64,000 nt of DNA, from contig CM060854.1 of NCBI GenBank assembly GCA_030737835.1, positions 18,136,859-18,200,858 of the forward strand. Direction: 5' to 3'. The DNA comes from Acorus gramineus (Eukaryota > Streptophyta > Magnoliopsida > Acorales > Acoraceae). Within the stretch, counting starts at the first letter, position 1, and each line of letters opens with the position of its first letter. This document shows positions 35,952 to 48,032 of the stretch, in pieces. Made by a program: the position numbers and the translations under genes. The notes under the pieces are model-generated. The model was not told the DNA's origin, did no database searches, and saw nothing but the letters and a program-made list of their open reading frames with translations.

Positions 35952-38900
35952 TGTCACACCCTAGGAGTGGCCGTCACCAAGGGGTGACACGTGAACGATA
36001 CCGAGTATATCATAATCAGAATAAATTACAAAGAATAAATGATTGAAGCATAATAGACGGCAACGGAAGAGTATATAAATAAATAAATGAATATTACGGG
36101 CCAAAAAAAAGATAATAGTGGCCCTCAGAAGAATACAATATCACCGTCCCGTGTGAACATAAGTCATAATTACAAATACAGTCAAATGCACACCAATAAT
36201 AACAAAACACCTGGTACGAAAAACAATAGGAAGCTAACAGGCTCACCAAATCACTGAGAGGTGCACAACCTTCAACAACATGCACAACACCTGGATGAAA
36301 CCCCTAAAAATATAGGGTGTAAGCCGGTGAAGGCCTAGTGAATGAGCCTAACCACAAGACACCTCACAGTACAATTCCCAACACATCCATAAAATATACA
36401 TAAATAACTATCAAATATAAGCCGACCAGCCTGCGTCCCATACCACAGAAGGCCAACTCACACTAACCTCATTATGTCCCTAACATAAAGACATATCCAT
36501 CTGTGTCCCATACCACAGGGGATCAATTCCATGTTAGCAACGCTATATATATATATATCCTAGTGACTGAAATGCCACTACACACAAATGCCTCACAGTT
36601 ACTCCTGTCGCACAGTGACTTCTCTTAGGTGACCCATTTCTGCAAATGCATTGGCTCAGCCAATACAGGGAGTACGACTCCACCCGTCAAATCCACCAAA
36701 GCCCGACTGCAATACAAACCGCATCAATGGATCCAACCCTAGACTCCATCACTTTGCGAACAGGGCCACCAAACCCAGTATCTTGGCTAAGGCTCTCCGT
36801 CATCCAACCACTCTGACGCGTAGCCGATTTGAACTATCGGATACCGTGGGCGTCCAGGATAAACCTTGAAAACGCTCCCCTCGTGAAGGACACCCAGAGT
36901 TTACCCTCACCTCAACTGACTCACACGAAGCATCTCAATGCAAAACTGAACCGCCAGACCCAGTGTCTTGACTAAGGCTCTCTGTCATCCAACCACTCTA
37001 ACGCGTAGCTGATTTAAAGTATCGGATACCGTGGGCATCCAGAATAAACCTTGAAAATGCTCCTCTCGTGAATGACACCCAGAGTTTACCCTCACCTCAA
37101 CTGCAGGTTCGCACTCATAACTCACAAGAAATATCATAATTAGCCCACCTCGAACAGGCTTGACACAGACCGGTCGAGGACTTACGAGGTAAATCACAAC
37201 AAGCAACAGGATTCTGACCCATACGATTAGACCCCCCCCATCCCTAGTGATGGCTTTAACCAGATCATGAGACATAGATCTATAAAGCATGCTGATACCA
37301 AAACATAAAATGCAATTGATAACGTAATGGATCATGATCATGCATGCATTCAGGATGATAATATTAAATCCTCCATTTAATTACATATTCCAAGTTAATT
37401 ATATATAGCAAGATAAACATGAACTTCAATTATAATCATTTATGGATGCCACCATAGTCATGCATACTGGATTAAGATCAAAGATACCATAAACATGACT
37501 TAGCATGGAACTATACTATCAGAATGCCAAGTCAGATCCACTCACTGATACAAGTACTGCGTCCAACAATGAATCACACGCCTCGAGTAGTACAACGGTA
37601 GCGCAATCGCTACTGGACTCATGGGAGTTTAGTCATTCCCACCACAAGATCACCACATTTCCTCACATTGAGAAAGCCCCTATGATAGACAAATATCAAC
37701 AACTCAGCCAAGAAATAAAGCATCCATGCATGAAAGAAAATAATCCAAAACATATCCTAAGATCCTAGCCAACAAATGCAAAATACACCCTATACCTCCA
37801 ACTACTAAACCAATTATTCTACACCATCAAAAGCCATTCATCCATAGGCTATCATCCAATTAAATCTCCTATAAATCAGCAAAAAAACATCACACCGTCA
37901 CAACAACAAATCTGGGCAGCAACTATATAAATCTGGGCAGCAAACAACCCTACTCTTTGATTTTCACAACATCAAATACTCATCCAATAATTTTAAAATA
38001 AATAATACATATTCATTGGCATGCTGGGATTGTAATCCATGACGACATCATAATCTGATTTAATCTCTAAATGCCCGAAATAAAATATTTTCAGAAACTG
38101 ATCAAGTCTCACTCGAATCTGGACAGTCCTTACAAAACAGCTCATAACTTATAACACAGGTAATATTATGATACCAAATTTCATATATAAGATCTAAACA
38201 CATAGATGATCATACCATATGCTGACACAATCCTCAGAATATGTCTCTAAATATCAAATTCATAAGTATCTTTAGAAGACAGAAATCTGCCTTACCTTTC
38301 TAAGCACATCTCAAGCCTCCCAACACTATCATCACCTCTTCTTCTTTCCCAAATCAACCATTAAAACCCTAGAACAAAATGAATATAACCTCCCCCAAAT
38401 AAAAATCCAAACCAACAAACTAAAACAAGTCACAAAAGAAAATCAAATGATTAAATGATCTCACCAAAACTCTCTATAATCCTTTCTCTTCTTCTCCTCC
38501 TTCCCTTCTCATCTTCTCTCCTCTTCTATTTTCACTTGAAAATGAGTCACACCATATACACAGCACCACAGACTTAGCAGTTCAATGGAATTCCTAAGTC
38601 TGCCAGATTACCAAATTGCCCTTCCTTGAAAAACATGTGCAGCTTCAACTAGAACAGCCATAACTTCCACAATCTATCTCCGAATTGTGCAATTCAAAAT
38701 CCATTAGAAAGCCAAGAAGATTATCTACAACTTTCATATGTAATCCAATCTTTAGTAACCCCTCTAACCATTCCGAATTATACAATTAACATCAAAAAGG
38801 GCTGCTGCCAGGTTTTTCTTATCCCCAGGGCATAATTGAAAAAACACTTATAACTTTTGCTACATGAATCCAGATGATCTGATTCCACTTTTGTATGAAA

Positions 38901-39139
38901 GCTAACTTAAAACCGAATGCTCCATGATAAAACCAGATTTAAACTACTCCATCTTGGGCATTAACAAAATTAAATCTGAATCATGCCAAACATGCAACTT
39001 AGGATATAACCTAAGCATACATGAACCTAATGCACTCCAAATGAATATTAATGTGAAATAACACGTATCATTATGTTATCCATCAATCCAAACAAATAAA
39101 AGAATAGCACAAGCCTAAATAGAAGTTTGGGTTCTTACA
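35952..39139 (-). mobile_element. 3.2-kb solo LTR inserted in the LINE
   Basis: On the minus strand it starts TGTAAGAACCC at 39139 and ends CTAGGGTGTGACA at 35952. Perfect 5-bp target duplications CCAGA lie at 35947-35951 and 39140-39144, and the LINE coding sequence resumes on each side. There is no internal region, so it looks like a solo LTR left by recombination. The end (GGCCACTCCTAGGGTGTGACA) resembles that of the Del/Tekay-like LTR at 3411-5965, but the body differs, so it is a related but separate family. It looks whole as a solo LTR. Confidence 0.85.
36768..37105. repeat. Tandem duplication (185-bp period) inside the solo LTR
   Basis: ACCCAGTRTCTTGRCTAAGG, CATCCAACCACTCTRACGCG, ATCGGATACCGTGGGC and CACCCAGAGTTTACCCTCAC all occur twice, 185 bp apart. 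It recalls the duplication of the equivalent downstream region in the inverted LTR at 305-1078. Confidence 0.85.
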
Positions 39140-39808
39140 CCAGATCTCCTTTGTGCAGACAGAATCCCAATTAACTAGGTGCACACGCCTAGTACCCTAA
39201 CTTGGGCCACTCTAGAAGAATCTACGGCAGAGCACATCCAGCCGATTGAGAATGGTCTGAGGGACCCTGAATAATGACAATAGAAACACCGAAAGATTGG
39301 ACAGAACCGATTGAAGCAGAACGAGGCCCTGCCCATCCTTCCAATCGATTCTCCAATCTGCACACAAGAGGGGTCCAGTCGTTGCAAGACAATGATCGAA
39401 GGCAGAGGGGTATCCCCAGGTATCTCGTAGGGAGGATGTCAAGGGAGCATGCAAATTGCGATGCCAAGTCACTGACCCCATCTCTTCCATATGAATACCA
39501 TAGAAGGAGCATTTCCTGCGATTGATAGTAAGCCTCGACAGCCAACCAAACACAGAGACGACAAACATGAACGTTCAATGACACGTGGATCTCCCTGACA
39601 TAGTAGCATGGTGTCGACAGTGTAAAGCACGTGGGAAAGGTTAGCATCCGATCTCCTACATTGAAGCCCATGCACCCAACCGTTTTCCTCCGCTCATTGG
39701 ATACCATAATGAACAGAAAAGGTGACATGCCACCTTGATGGAGGCCCTGCCTGATGGGGAAGAAATGGGATTTCGTTGACTAGGACGAGGATATATATAT
39801 GAAAAATG

Positions 39809-40467
39809 TTATATTTAATCATTTCTTCCATCACTCAAAGTTTAAAGTTTTTTTTTAAGCATTATATTTATCTGATAAATTACCAAGAAAAAATTTATAA
39901 TAATACACTCATCTTTATAATTTTTCTGGAGAGAAGTTATAAAGGCATGATAGAATATATACTATCATCAATCAGGACATTGTTTTACTTCATGATTCCA
40001 CGTGTACTCTCAAACTGGGCATATGATCTAATTGAAAAATGTTAGGGCAATCACTCCCAAAATGTTAGGGACAATCACACTCAAAATTTCTTCAGTAATT
40101 TTCAATATGTTTTAAATTTTTCTAAAGATATAGGTTTGTCTAATAAAATACATGGTTTTAAAAAATTACATATAAAAATAAATTAAAATGCACAACTTTT
40201 TGAACTTTCCTTAACCCCGTAATACTAGGTTATCCTAGATAGGGAAAAGTGGGGATAACAAAAGGGTTACAAAAGGAACTGTTTATATAGGTCAAATTCC
40301 ATGTAATTTTATTTGGATAGAAAATCTTGTATATCATTATCATACATATAATGCATATACTGAAGAGGGTTTGATCCAAATTGTCATCACACGTATTTGC
40401 CATTCAAAAATTTAATTTTACATCCCTCCAAACAGTTTTAAAAACAGTGTTAGAAAATGCCCAGTCA
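39809..40467. other. Intergenic; nothing recognised
   Basis: AT-rich. There is a short direct repeat around AAAATGTTAGGG (near 40036 and 40059). No credible gene. Confidence 0.5.
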
Positions 40468-40475
40468 ACCAAAAA

Positions 40476-40955
40476 TTGAGGTGTAGAACAGGTCAAACCA
40501 ACACAACACGACACATTAAGAAACTGACACAACACGACACGGTACCACACATTATTGGCATGACATGACATAACACATTTAAGGTATATAGGCCATGCCG
40601 GGTCAGTCTTATGGCACATGGGCCAAGCACGTTAGTGAGAACGATACGATAGGCACGACATGATAATTCCCAGTAGACGAGGCACATAATATGTTAGAAT
40701 GTCTCATCTCATTGTTATATTAAGTATATATAATATTTTTGTGTGTATATACGTATATGTAATATATATTCTTTATGTATATAATATTAAAAATAATAAA
40801 TTTTAAATTTAAAAATAAAAAATATTTTTTTATAAAAATTGGGTGGCCCGCTAGGCCCATGGGTGGGCCCATCAACCCAACGGGCCAAGCATAACACAGC
40901 CCGTTAGCCGATTTCCTTAACGGACCAACCCGACACGGCCCGTTTTACACATCTA
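40476..40955. mobile_element. hAT-type MITE with 8-bp target duplication
   Basis: Perfect duplication ACCAAAAA at 40468-40475 and 40956-40963. Ends are TTGAGGTGTAGAACAGG and, as reverse complement, TAGATGTGTAAAACGGGCC. The interior has CACAACACGACAC-type repeats on the left and GGCCCGTTAG/GGGTGGCCCGC blocks on the right, around an AT-rich core. 480 bp, non-coding. Confidence 0.85.
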
Positions 40956-41156
40956 ACCAAAAACAACCATGAAAAAAAAAAGACTCAATTCAAATCATCA
41001 TATGATCCCAATATTGAACCATAACCATAAAACAAAACATGTCTTTCCAACTAGAATTTCAAAGCTGCCTGAACCAACCCCTCATTCAAAAATACAAGAG
41101 AACAACTTTCCATCAATATGTACACATGACAAAACAAGATAAAAAGAAAAAAAGAT

Positions 41157-41495
41157 TTACACCTTGTGATGAAACCTTCCCTTCTTTGCTGCTCTCTTCG
41201 CCTTCATCGATTTCCCAAAAATCCCAAAGAACCCACACCCGGATACCTTCGGAGAAGGCGGGTCGATCACCGGAGCCACCTTCCCGCTCCTCGCGGACCA
41301 CCCTCCACCATTGGATTGGCTGCGCTTCATCATTCCAATCAAACCAACGCTGTGACAAGTCCTCATCTCTGCTGCTGCTCCTACTACTTTGTTCTTCATT
41401 TGTTTCAAGTCTCCTGAGAGAAACCTGTCCTCCCACACCAACCCAGATGAACCTGACCTTCTGAAAGACACTGAAGACCTCTGAAGGCCAGCCAT
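41157..41495 (-). CDS. MAPK-substrate-like small protein (At1g80180 family)
   Basis: Intronless 112-aa plant protein resembling those annotated 'MAPK kinase substrate protein At1g80180'. Members are small basic proteins, reported as targets of MPK3/MPK6-type kinases. Family marks: MAGLQRSSVSFRR at the start, GSSGLVWEDRF (15-25), RSQSNGGG (58-65), VAPVIDPPSPKVS (73-85) with a proline-directed serine at 81, then CGFFGIFGK and a Lys/Arg-rich tail. There is no signal peptide or membrane segment. The start is the first ATG after a 5' leader of some 40 bases, given the TATA box 72 bases upstream. It stands alone; the nearest neighbour upstream is a MITE. Function in this plant is inferred from the family only. 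Confidence 0.85.
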   Translation of the reverse strand: MAGLQRSSVSFRRSGSSGLVWEDRFLSGDLKQMKNKVVGAAAEMRTCHSVGLIGMMKRSQSNGGGWSARSGKVAPVIDPPSPKVSGCGFFGIFGKSMKAKRAAKKGRFHHKV

Positions 41496-41566
41496 CTCTC
41501 TTTCTCTATTGAGAATTATGATATGAGCAAGTTTATAGGTTTACATGAGACAATTCTATGTGCATG

Positions 41567-41575
41567 TTATATAAA
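41567..41575 (-). promoter_or_regulatory. TATA box of the MAPK-substrate-like gene
   Basis: TTTATATAA on the minus strand, 72 bases before the ATG at 41495. This suggests transcription starts near 41537. Confidence 0.6.
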
Positions 41576-42009
41576 GGAAGAACAAAGAGAACGGTCATTG
41601 GGAGGTATCTTTCAAGTCTTTCAAGGGGCTGTTTTTCTTGTGATAATATTTGTCATGACTTGGGGGTTAGATTAAGAGTTTCTCTTGCTAAGCTAATTCT
41701 ATATGTATGTTTTTTATTTTGTTTTGCGTTTGTCTATGTATGTGTTTTATTTTGTTTTGTGTTTGTCTTCTTTGACTGCTTCTATGACAATTCTCCTTTC
41801 CAGTCCATTGACAGAAATCTTTTCTTAATCTGCATCTAAAAAGATAATTCAAATGTAACAAATGACGTAGAAATTATGATCAGACTGAATAAGCTGATGA
41901 AAATTGGACAACTTGAAGAATCTAATTTTGTGTTAAAAAAATACATATATCAAATGCTCACATTCTCTGTAGGTGAACGAAAGGTGTACGAATATTACAA
42001 GGGAAAATG
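41576..42009. other. Upstream region of the MAPK-substrate-like gene
   Basis: No gene. It contains a short tandem repeat of TTTTATTTTGTTTTG and GTTTGTCT (41710-41770). Confidence 0.5.
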
Positions 42010-42275
42010 TTTGGGACAGCCCCACATACATACAGTCATGCTTTTTCTTTTTTTCCTAAAGGTGTGTACTATATGTAACAAAGCATATACTTACTTTCAT
42101 GAATTATATATGAGGTATATGTTCCAATGAATCAATCATATATGCCCACACGGGCCACACCTATAAAAGAAAAGAAAATGTACAAGCATTGTATAATGAG
42201 GTATACAAATCATCATCTTTTGTTTAATGAGGTATATATTTCATTAAACATGTATGATACGTGGGGCTATAAATA
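42010..42275. mobile_element. MITE of the GAGGTATATGC group
   Basis: Inverted ends: GACAGCCCCACATACATACA on the left and TATAGCCCCACGTATCATAC as the reverse complement of the right. The interior has AAAGCATATACTTA and three ATGAGGTATA motifs (42110, 42197 and 42229). The target duplication is unresolved. Confidence 0.55.
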
Positions 42276-42305
42276 GGATTGTGTATCATACCGCCCATCT
42301 ATATA

Positions 42306-43089
42306 TCTATACTATTACTTTAATTTGTCACAATAACGACAAATTTCGCCCAACCAGATCATTTTGGTAATTTCACCCAAGCACAACAATTCACCCAATC
42401 CGTTTGTGTGATTTTGTCCTCTTTTTTTTGGGCTATATAGGCCCCCAGGTTCTACTGGTTTCGCAACTAAACCCTACAAGTGTTACAAACGGTCCCTGAT
42501 ATTTATAATCAACTCCCTGGCAAAAATCGACTAATTGTGTCCTTTTTTGGGCTATTTTTATATCCGCCCCCAGGTTCTACCAGTTTGACAATTGGACCCC
42601 TATCTGTTTCACAAAAAAAGCCCTTAATTTAGATTTTCATATATATAACCAGATCCTTGGTCTCAAAACATGCTTTCTCAAACTTCAAATTTAATGAATT
42701 TTATCTAATGTTTTTTTAGACCATTAAGATACCCTTAAATGAATATTAAGATACCCTTAAAATTATAAAATAAATATTTTAATATCATTTAATTAAAACT
42801 AAAACTACAAATGGAATTAGAACCATATGAGCCTATAAAGTTATTGATGGCAAATCTCTGATGCGTTTTCAGTTTTCATTTTCATATTTACAACCATAAA
42901 TACTGTGGTTGCATTGCTATTTAAGAATTTTGGTAAAATATTTGTGGTTCCACATGAAAGAGCCTACCTTGAGGAGTTGTGGGAAAGCATAAATATATAA
43001 GAAAATTGTTTATTAAGTTCAACTAATTAATGTGATCTCAAGTTTAATTACTTGTTACATTTATTGATTATTAATATCATAAATATTAT
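42306..43089. other. AT-rich DNA with a Helitron-like start and small repeats
   Basis: TCTATACTATTAC at 42306 resembles a Helitron 5' end, but no 3' end was found. Two copies of a ~68-bp block (GGGCTATATAGGCCCCCAGG near 42429 and the related GGGCTATTTTTATATCCGCC near 42551) are followed by TTCTACYRGTTT. No gene. Confidence 0.4.
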
Positions 43090-43092
43090 TGA

Positions 43093-45228
43093 ATATTAGT
43101 TATTAGATATTGTGGTTGCACTGCTAATTGTGGTTGCACTGCTATTCTTGAATATTGTGGTTGCACTCATTAAGTTTTGCGGTGAAGGTGCGTTTGGTTG
43201 TGCGATTACACAAATTTTGCGATTGCAGGAAGCTGCTTCTACAAGTGCGGGAGTGGTGACCGTCAGCGAGGATCGGGATGCTACCACCACTTGCTTGAGA
43301 AGCTTAGATTCCTCCTCCACCTTTGCGTACTTTTCAGCACGCCTCATCAGATCACGCAGATTGAAAGGAGTGCGCCTGATAAGCGATTCCTTCAGGCCGT
43401 TCCCAGCTGGTAGTCCATTGCGAAAAGCCATGACTGTAGCATCCTCGTTGCAGTCTTCTACTTTGAACTTCAGGATAGGAAACGATCGACATATTGTCGA
43501 ATCGATTCTCCCCGTTGTATCTGGATCTTTATGAGATCTCCAAGGTCTTTCTTCCTTCGCCTGCTGCAGATGAAGTGCTCGGCAAACATTGTGCCGAGCT
43601 CTTCGAAAGTTCGGATCGTCGCAGAAGGTGGAACCAAGTGAGTGCGGCCCCTTCCAGGCTGGATGGGAAGAGGCGACACATTAGCCTATCGTATTGCTCG
43701 TACAGTGCCACGGAGTGACATAACTCCAAAATATGATCGTAAGGATCCGTTGTGCCATTGTACAATTTGAACTTAGGCTGAACAAACTTCCGTGGAAGGA
43801 TGGCCGTGCAAAACGGAGAGGCGAATCCCCGTAATGCATGCTCTACCATCCCGTGATCTCGGACTCGCCACACCTCTGAACGTAGGTTGTGGCGGGGTTG
43901 CACGACAGCTCCTTCTGTTTGCTGAGGGGGGTCGCCCCGGTATCCGTCGGATGCTTCGCGCAAGGCCGATCTTTCTTGATGAATCGGCTTCATAGTGCTT
44001 CCCTTCAGGCGGTCTGTTCTTGGCGTAGGGAACGTCCACGCCTTTGTTCCTCATGGTTCTGTTGGCTAGCTCGAGGGGAACGTGAACATCGACGGCTTCG
44101 TTGCCTACGATTCGAGGAAGAAGCACTTCCTTCCGAATCATGTACGGAGTTGGCTAGCGGATTAGACTGTGCCGGAGGCGATGGCAGGATACCCTATTGA
44201 ACGGGTAGTTGCTGACTCTGGTTGGCGTAGAACTGCTGCATTGATGCTTCAATCATTTGCTACATGGATCCTTAGAGGCTGGTGAAGAGAGTCTCTTGTG
44301 CGGATTCCACCACCCGCCGGAGATCCTGGGCCTGGCTGGTCAGGGTCCCGGGTGAATCATCGATGGCAACATATGGAGAGAGGTCAACTTAACTTTGTTG
44401 CCTCTCCGAATTGGTGTCATTTGGATCAGACATTGTGAACACTAGCTTTTTGTTACGAGTGTCCCACAGACAGCGCTAAACTAAGGAGGATAATTTCCCC
44501 TACAATTAAATTTGTAGAAGTGGGATTAAAACTTGGATTGAACTTTTTGTGCAAAAGAAAATTAATTTGGTAGCCTGAATCTGTCTTTTTCTATCTCAAT
44601 GACTGACTAGGCCTTTAAAGTGCTATCGCGTTACCTCTTTATAGGCTGCCTACTACCCCTTGGGGTTCAAGTCACACGTAGTTCCTTCATTGCCCTTGTA
44701 ACTGCCTTGCCACTAAGTGTTTAGTGGGCTTTTTTTCAGGGAAACGTTCCCCATGTTTACACTCCACGTCGGGCCCTTTATTACCCACGTTTCATAGGTA
44801 GTGGACTTTAATTGTCAACTTGGCAGTTACAGGCGTTGGTGGTCTTTTGACCGTTTCTTCAATCTACTCGGGGCCTCTTGGCCTACTCGTTTATCTGTTA
44901 CGTCTTTCGAGTGCATTTGCGAGATGAAAGATTGTCCAACCAAACCTCTTGTCTGGTCGTGTCTTCCCTGCTCGTACGCAAGAAGTTAGGTCGTCCAACC
45001 AAACCCCTAGTCTGGTCGCGCCTTAACTACTCGAGGTGGTATTCTTCCGCGAGATTCTTTGACTGTTTGACTAGACCCTGGATCTAGTCGTGCCAACGCA
45101 TTTTGGGAATGTCATCATGGCTAAGAATCCGGACTCAGATTTACGGGTCCCACGCATGGCCCATATCCGTCTTGCTATGACGCATCAGTTCTGTTCTGAC
45201 ACGTGTCGTGCGGATTTTTACCTCCACA
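43093..45228 (-). mobile_element. 5' end of a Tat-lineage Ty3/gypsy element: LTR plus partial gag
   Basis: Minus-strand order: LTR 45228-44481 (starts TGTGGAGGTAAAAATCC, matches 8446-9421), a primer-binding-like stretch TTAGCGCTGTCTGTGGGA near 44464-44480, then a gag-like coding remnant from 44433 (MSDPNDTNSERQQ) down to 43093. Gag marks: FKLYNGTTDPYDHILELC, EGAALTWFHLL, GESIRQYVDRF and LIRRTPFNLRDLMRRAEKYA. The element is cut off after part of gag. LTR repeat units are fewer than in the other copy. It abuts the LINE fragment starting at 45229. Broken fossil with several interruptions. Confidence 0.8.
43105..43170. repeat. Short direct repeats at the cut end of the gag remnant
   Basis: ATTGTGGTTGCACTGCTA recurs at about 43109 and 43126, and ATTGTGGTTGCACT again at 43154. 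A related ACTGTGGTTGCATTGCTA lies near 42904. They mark the junction where the Tat-lineage element ends. Confidence 0.6.
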
Positions 45229-45468
45229 ACAGTACTTTCAAGTTTCCAAATATATTGGTCCTTTGCCTTCTCCCTCCCTCCTGGTACTATTAAAGCTCTG
45301 GAGAAGATCATCCGGGCATTCCTCTGGGGCGGCCCTTCTCTAAAGAGGTCCATGCATCATGTTCGTTGGGAAATAGTGTGCACTCCAAAAGCAGAAGGTG
45401 GGCTGGGCCTCAAAAGAATTGCAGCTTGGCTCAAAGCGGCAATGGGTGCTAGGTTCTAAGAGGTGGCC

Positions 45469-48032
45469 TGTTATATATGTGTCACTTTTAGCCTTCTGGT
45501 CACTTTTGAAACATTCTGGCAGTTTTTCAATTTTTTTTTCTCTTTTTTCGATCGGAACCGCTAAAATTTTAGACTTTTAGCTATCATCATGAGCTTGAGA
45601 ACTCCGATTGAAAATCTAACTGCACATTATGTGTCCTGGTGCCATTTCAAACCACTCACAAAAATTTCATCGAATTCCGGTAACGTTTCAGAATTTGGCA
45701 GTTCCGAATCGTATCCGGGTTTTGACCGAGTGGGAATGTCTAAGGGAACTTGACCAAGTCAAAGAGAACTTTGACTAAGTCAAGTTTGACCATTGACTTG
45801 GTCAAATGGTTTTGTTTGTTTGTGTGGTTGGGTTGACTCAAAGTCAAACCTCACCAAATTATTTTTCACTAAGTGTGTGAGTGTGTGTGTGTGTGTGTGC
45901 AACCATTTGGACGTCCACCTTCCCTTCCCTTCTCTTCTCTCCTCTTCTCCTCTCACACACAAATCCATTTCATCTCCTCTTCCTTATTTTCCCCCATTAG
46001 AGGTAGTAGAAGTAAAGAAAAAGGAAACCCTAGAAGGGAAAAAGATAGGTAAGGGTTGGATCTACCTCTCCATGGTCTTTGTTTGGTTTTCCCCTTTGTT
46101 GACCTCCCTCTCATGGCTTCTCCTCCCCCCCCTGTTTCAGCCATTGTTAGGGCTGAGGGTGGTGGTGGTGGTGGTGGTCTTGGTGGTGGCGATTTGGTGC
46201 GCGAAGGGCACCCGAGCTTCCTCCCTTGTTCCTCCTCTCTTCGGGTAAGTCTTCCTCCTCCCCTAGCTAGGTTAGATGTTTGATTAGAGGGTTTAAATGG
46301 TTATGCATGCTTGCATGGGTGTTAGGGGGTGTGGGAGGGCTGAGGAGGGGGTGGAAGGGGCTCGGGCGCGCGTGCGGAGTCATCCGCGCGCGTGCGCGAG
46401 CGTCTGCGCGCGCAGGCAGGCGCTGGCGCGCGCAAACGGGCGCGCTGGCAAGCGCGCGCACGTACGCACAAATGCGCGGGCGTGCGCCGGGGTGCTGCAC
46501 GGGCGCGCAGTGCGCGCTGGCTGGGAGTGCGGGCAGGGGCGCGGCAGTGCGCCAGGGGCGCAGGGGCGCGTGCGGGCGTGCGCATTCGTGCGTGCGCGTG
46601 CGGGGGGCCATGCGTATGGCTGCCCGAGGGTTCGGGAGGGTGTCGGGGCACTCGGACTCGTGTGCGTACGCGCGTGCTCGCATGCGTGCGGGTCCGTATG
46701 CATGCTTGTCCGAGTGTTGAGTATTTCTAGTAAATTTCTTATGTATTTGTGTAGTTTACTCACCATATTGAATGCCCATGTCTTGCAGATCTTGACGGAC
46801 GGTCACGCAACGACCCGGGTTTCAGTGAGTGGGACAATCCAACCCAGTAGGGAGGCGTTCGATGCACGTAGGCGTGCATTGCCCTCCCCTGGGGCACCAT
46901 AATTGCGTATTAACTTGTAATAAATTTAATGCATGCATGATTTATATGATGTATCCATGCTACCTTAGACTTTGTATGCTAGGGAAATGCACCCTTATAT
47001 TATGTATAAAGGCCTATGCATGCCCAGACACCAAGCCCCGAACTATGTATGTTCCCATCTAGTTTAATCTAATTAAATCAAAATGTGAGTATATAGTTAC
47101 AAGCATGCCTTAGAGAATATTATAACCTTGTTGTTATAATATATGTCTCCCCGCATCTTAGTTATGCGCCCTGGAGGAATTCTTGAGAATTCATGACATT
47201 ATTAGCGTTACAATCGGTGTCGACGGATCCAAGAGGATCGTATCCATGTGAGTAGGCTGTCTTCTCCTTTTGGTTGGATCCGATGTAGGAACTCCCCGGC
47301 GTTGGCTGACCTGACAGAGGGCTCCCGTCCGTAGGTACCTCCGATGTGTCGGACAGTACTGATAGTGGGAGTATACCAGGTGGAGGCTACGGAGTGTGGG
47401 AGAGGCTACCGGGTGGACCAGGGTGGAGAGCGGTCTAGTATGCCCCAAGAGGCCCATGTCACCCCCCAGAAAGGGTGAGGGTGAGGGGGGGAGGTGGGTT
47501 GGCGATGAAACGACCCACTAGAATGTGTAGTTGTTCCCGTGTTAGGGACTATAAATCATTTAAGGTTAATATGAATTGTGATGCATGGGTTGTGCTATTC
47601 ACTGAGCGTGTGGCTCACCCCTCGCATATTCTTTTCCCCCAGTTATATCTGAGTCGGATCTGAAGGAGGAGCTCCCCGAGGCACATCAGTAGTAGCGGAG
47701 CAGCATCACGTTCTGCGAGTGAGAGGCCATCAGCATCCCCTTCTTGATTGTATGTATTGTATTCCGTGCTTGGGCACATACTTGTATTTGGATGTCATTG
47801 TGTATATTGGCTCTCACAGGACAGTTGATTATGTATCGGGTCTGTAATATGTCTTTGAATTACAGACTCAGTCGTTTAAGCTTCCGCTATTTGTATATAT
47901 ATTATGTCAGCTACCTTATTGTCTGTGTTGTCATTTCGATGTTGTTTAGAGTATTTTATTGATCTCCTGTATAGACTGCTGATATTATATATATTTGCCA
48001 CGTATCGGGGATGGCCGCCCTGGGGGGTGACA
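45469..48032 (+). mobile_element. Solo LTR of the Del/Tekay-like family in the LINE
   Basis: 2,564 bp, starts TGTTATATATGTGTCAC, ends GGGGGGTGACA, and matches 3411-5965 along its length. The LINE coding sequence resumes on each side. Flanks are TGGCC (45464-45468) and TGGCA (48033-48037), a 5-bp duplication with one difference. No internal region remains. By eye it is closer to 3411-5965 than to the inverted copy at 305-2484. It looks whole as a solo LTR. Confidence 0.9.
46370..46700. repeat. GC-rich alternating purine-pyrimidine segment of LTR
   Basis: Third copy of the tract seen at 1740-2107 and 4310-4600, here with long GCGCGCGC and GTGCGCGAGCG runs. The copies differ in length and in repeat number. 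Confidence 0.7.

Larger units (their letters stand above)
35031..39794 (-). mobile_element. 5'-truncated L1-type LINE, split by a solo LTR
   Basis: Minus-strand LINE. The reverse-transcriptase end at 39212-39794 reads GGMSPFLFIMVSNE, then LPTRYLGIPLCLRSLSC, then NRLEGWAG, then RRVHLVNWDSVCTKEI. After the solo LTR it continues at 35951 downward with LRVFNRDFLSKWVWKF, WCGMGPLKEPYPELF and SRNKEGLAWDFW, the usual region after RT. It ends in an A-rich tail (T run at 35031-35048). Flanks CATATGGAAAATG (35017-35029) and TATATGAAAAATG (39796-39808) form a target duplication with two mismatches. Without the LTR it is about 1.6 kb. Several stops and frameshifts are present, so it is dead. The C run at 35226-35248 is inside it. 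Confidence 0.85.
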
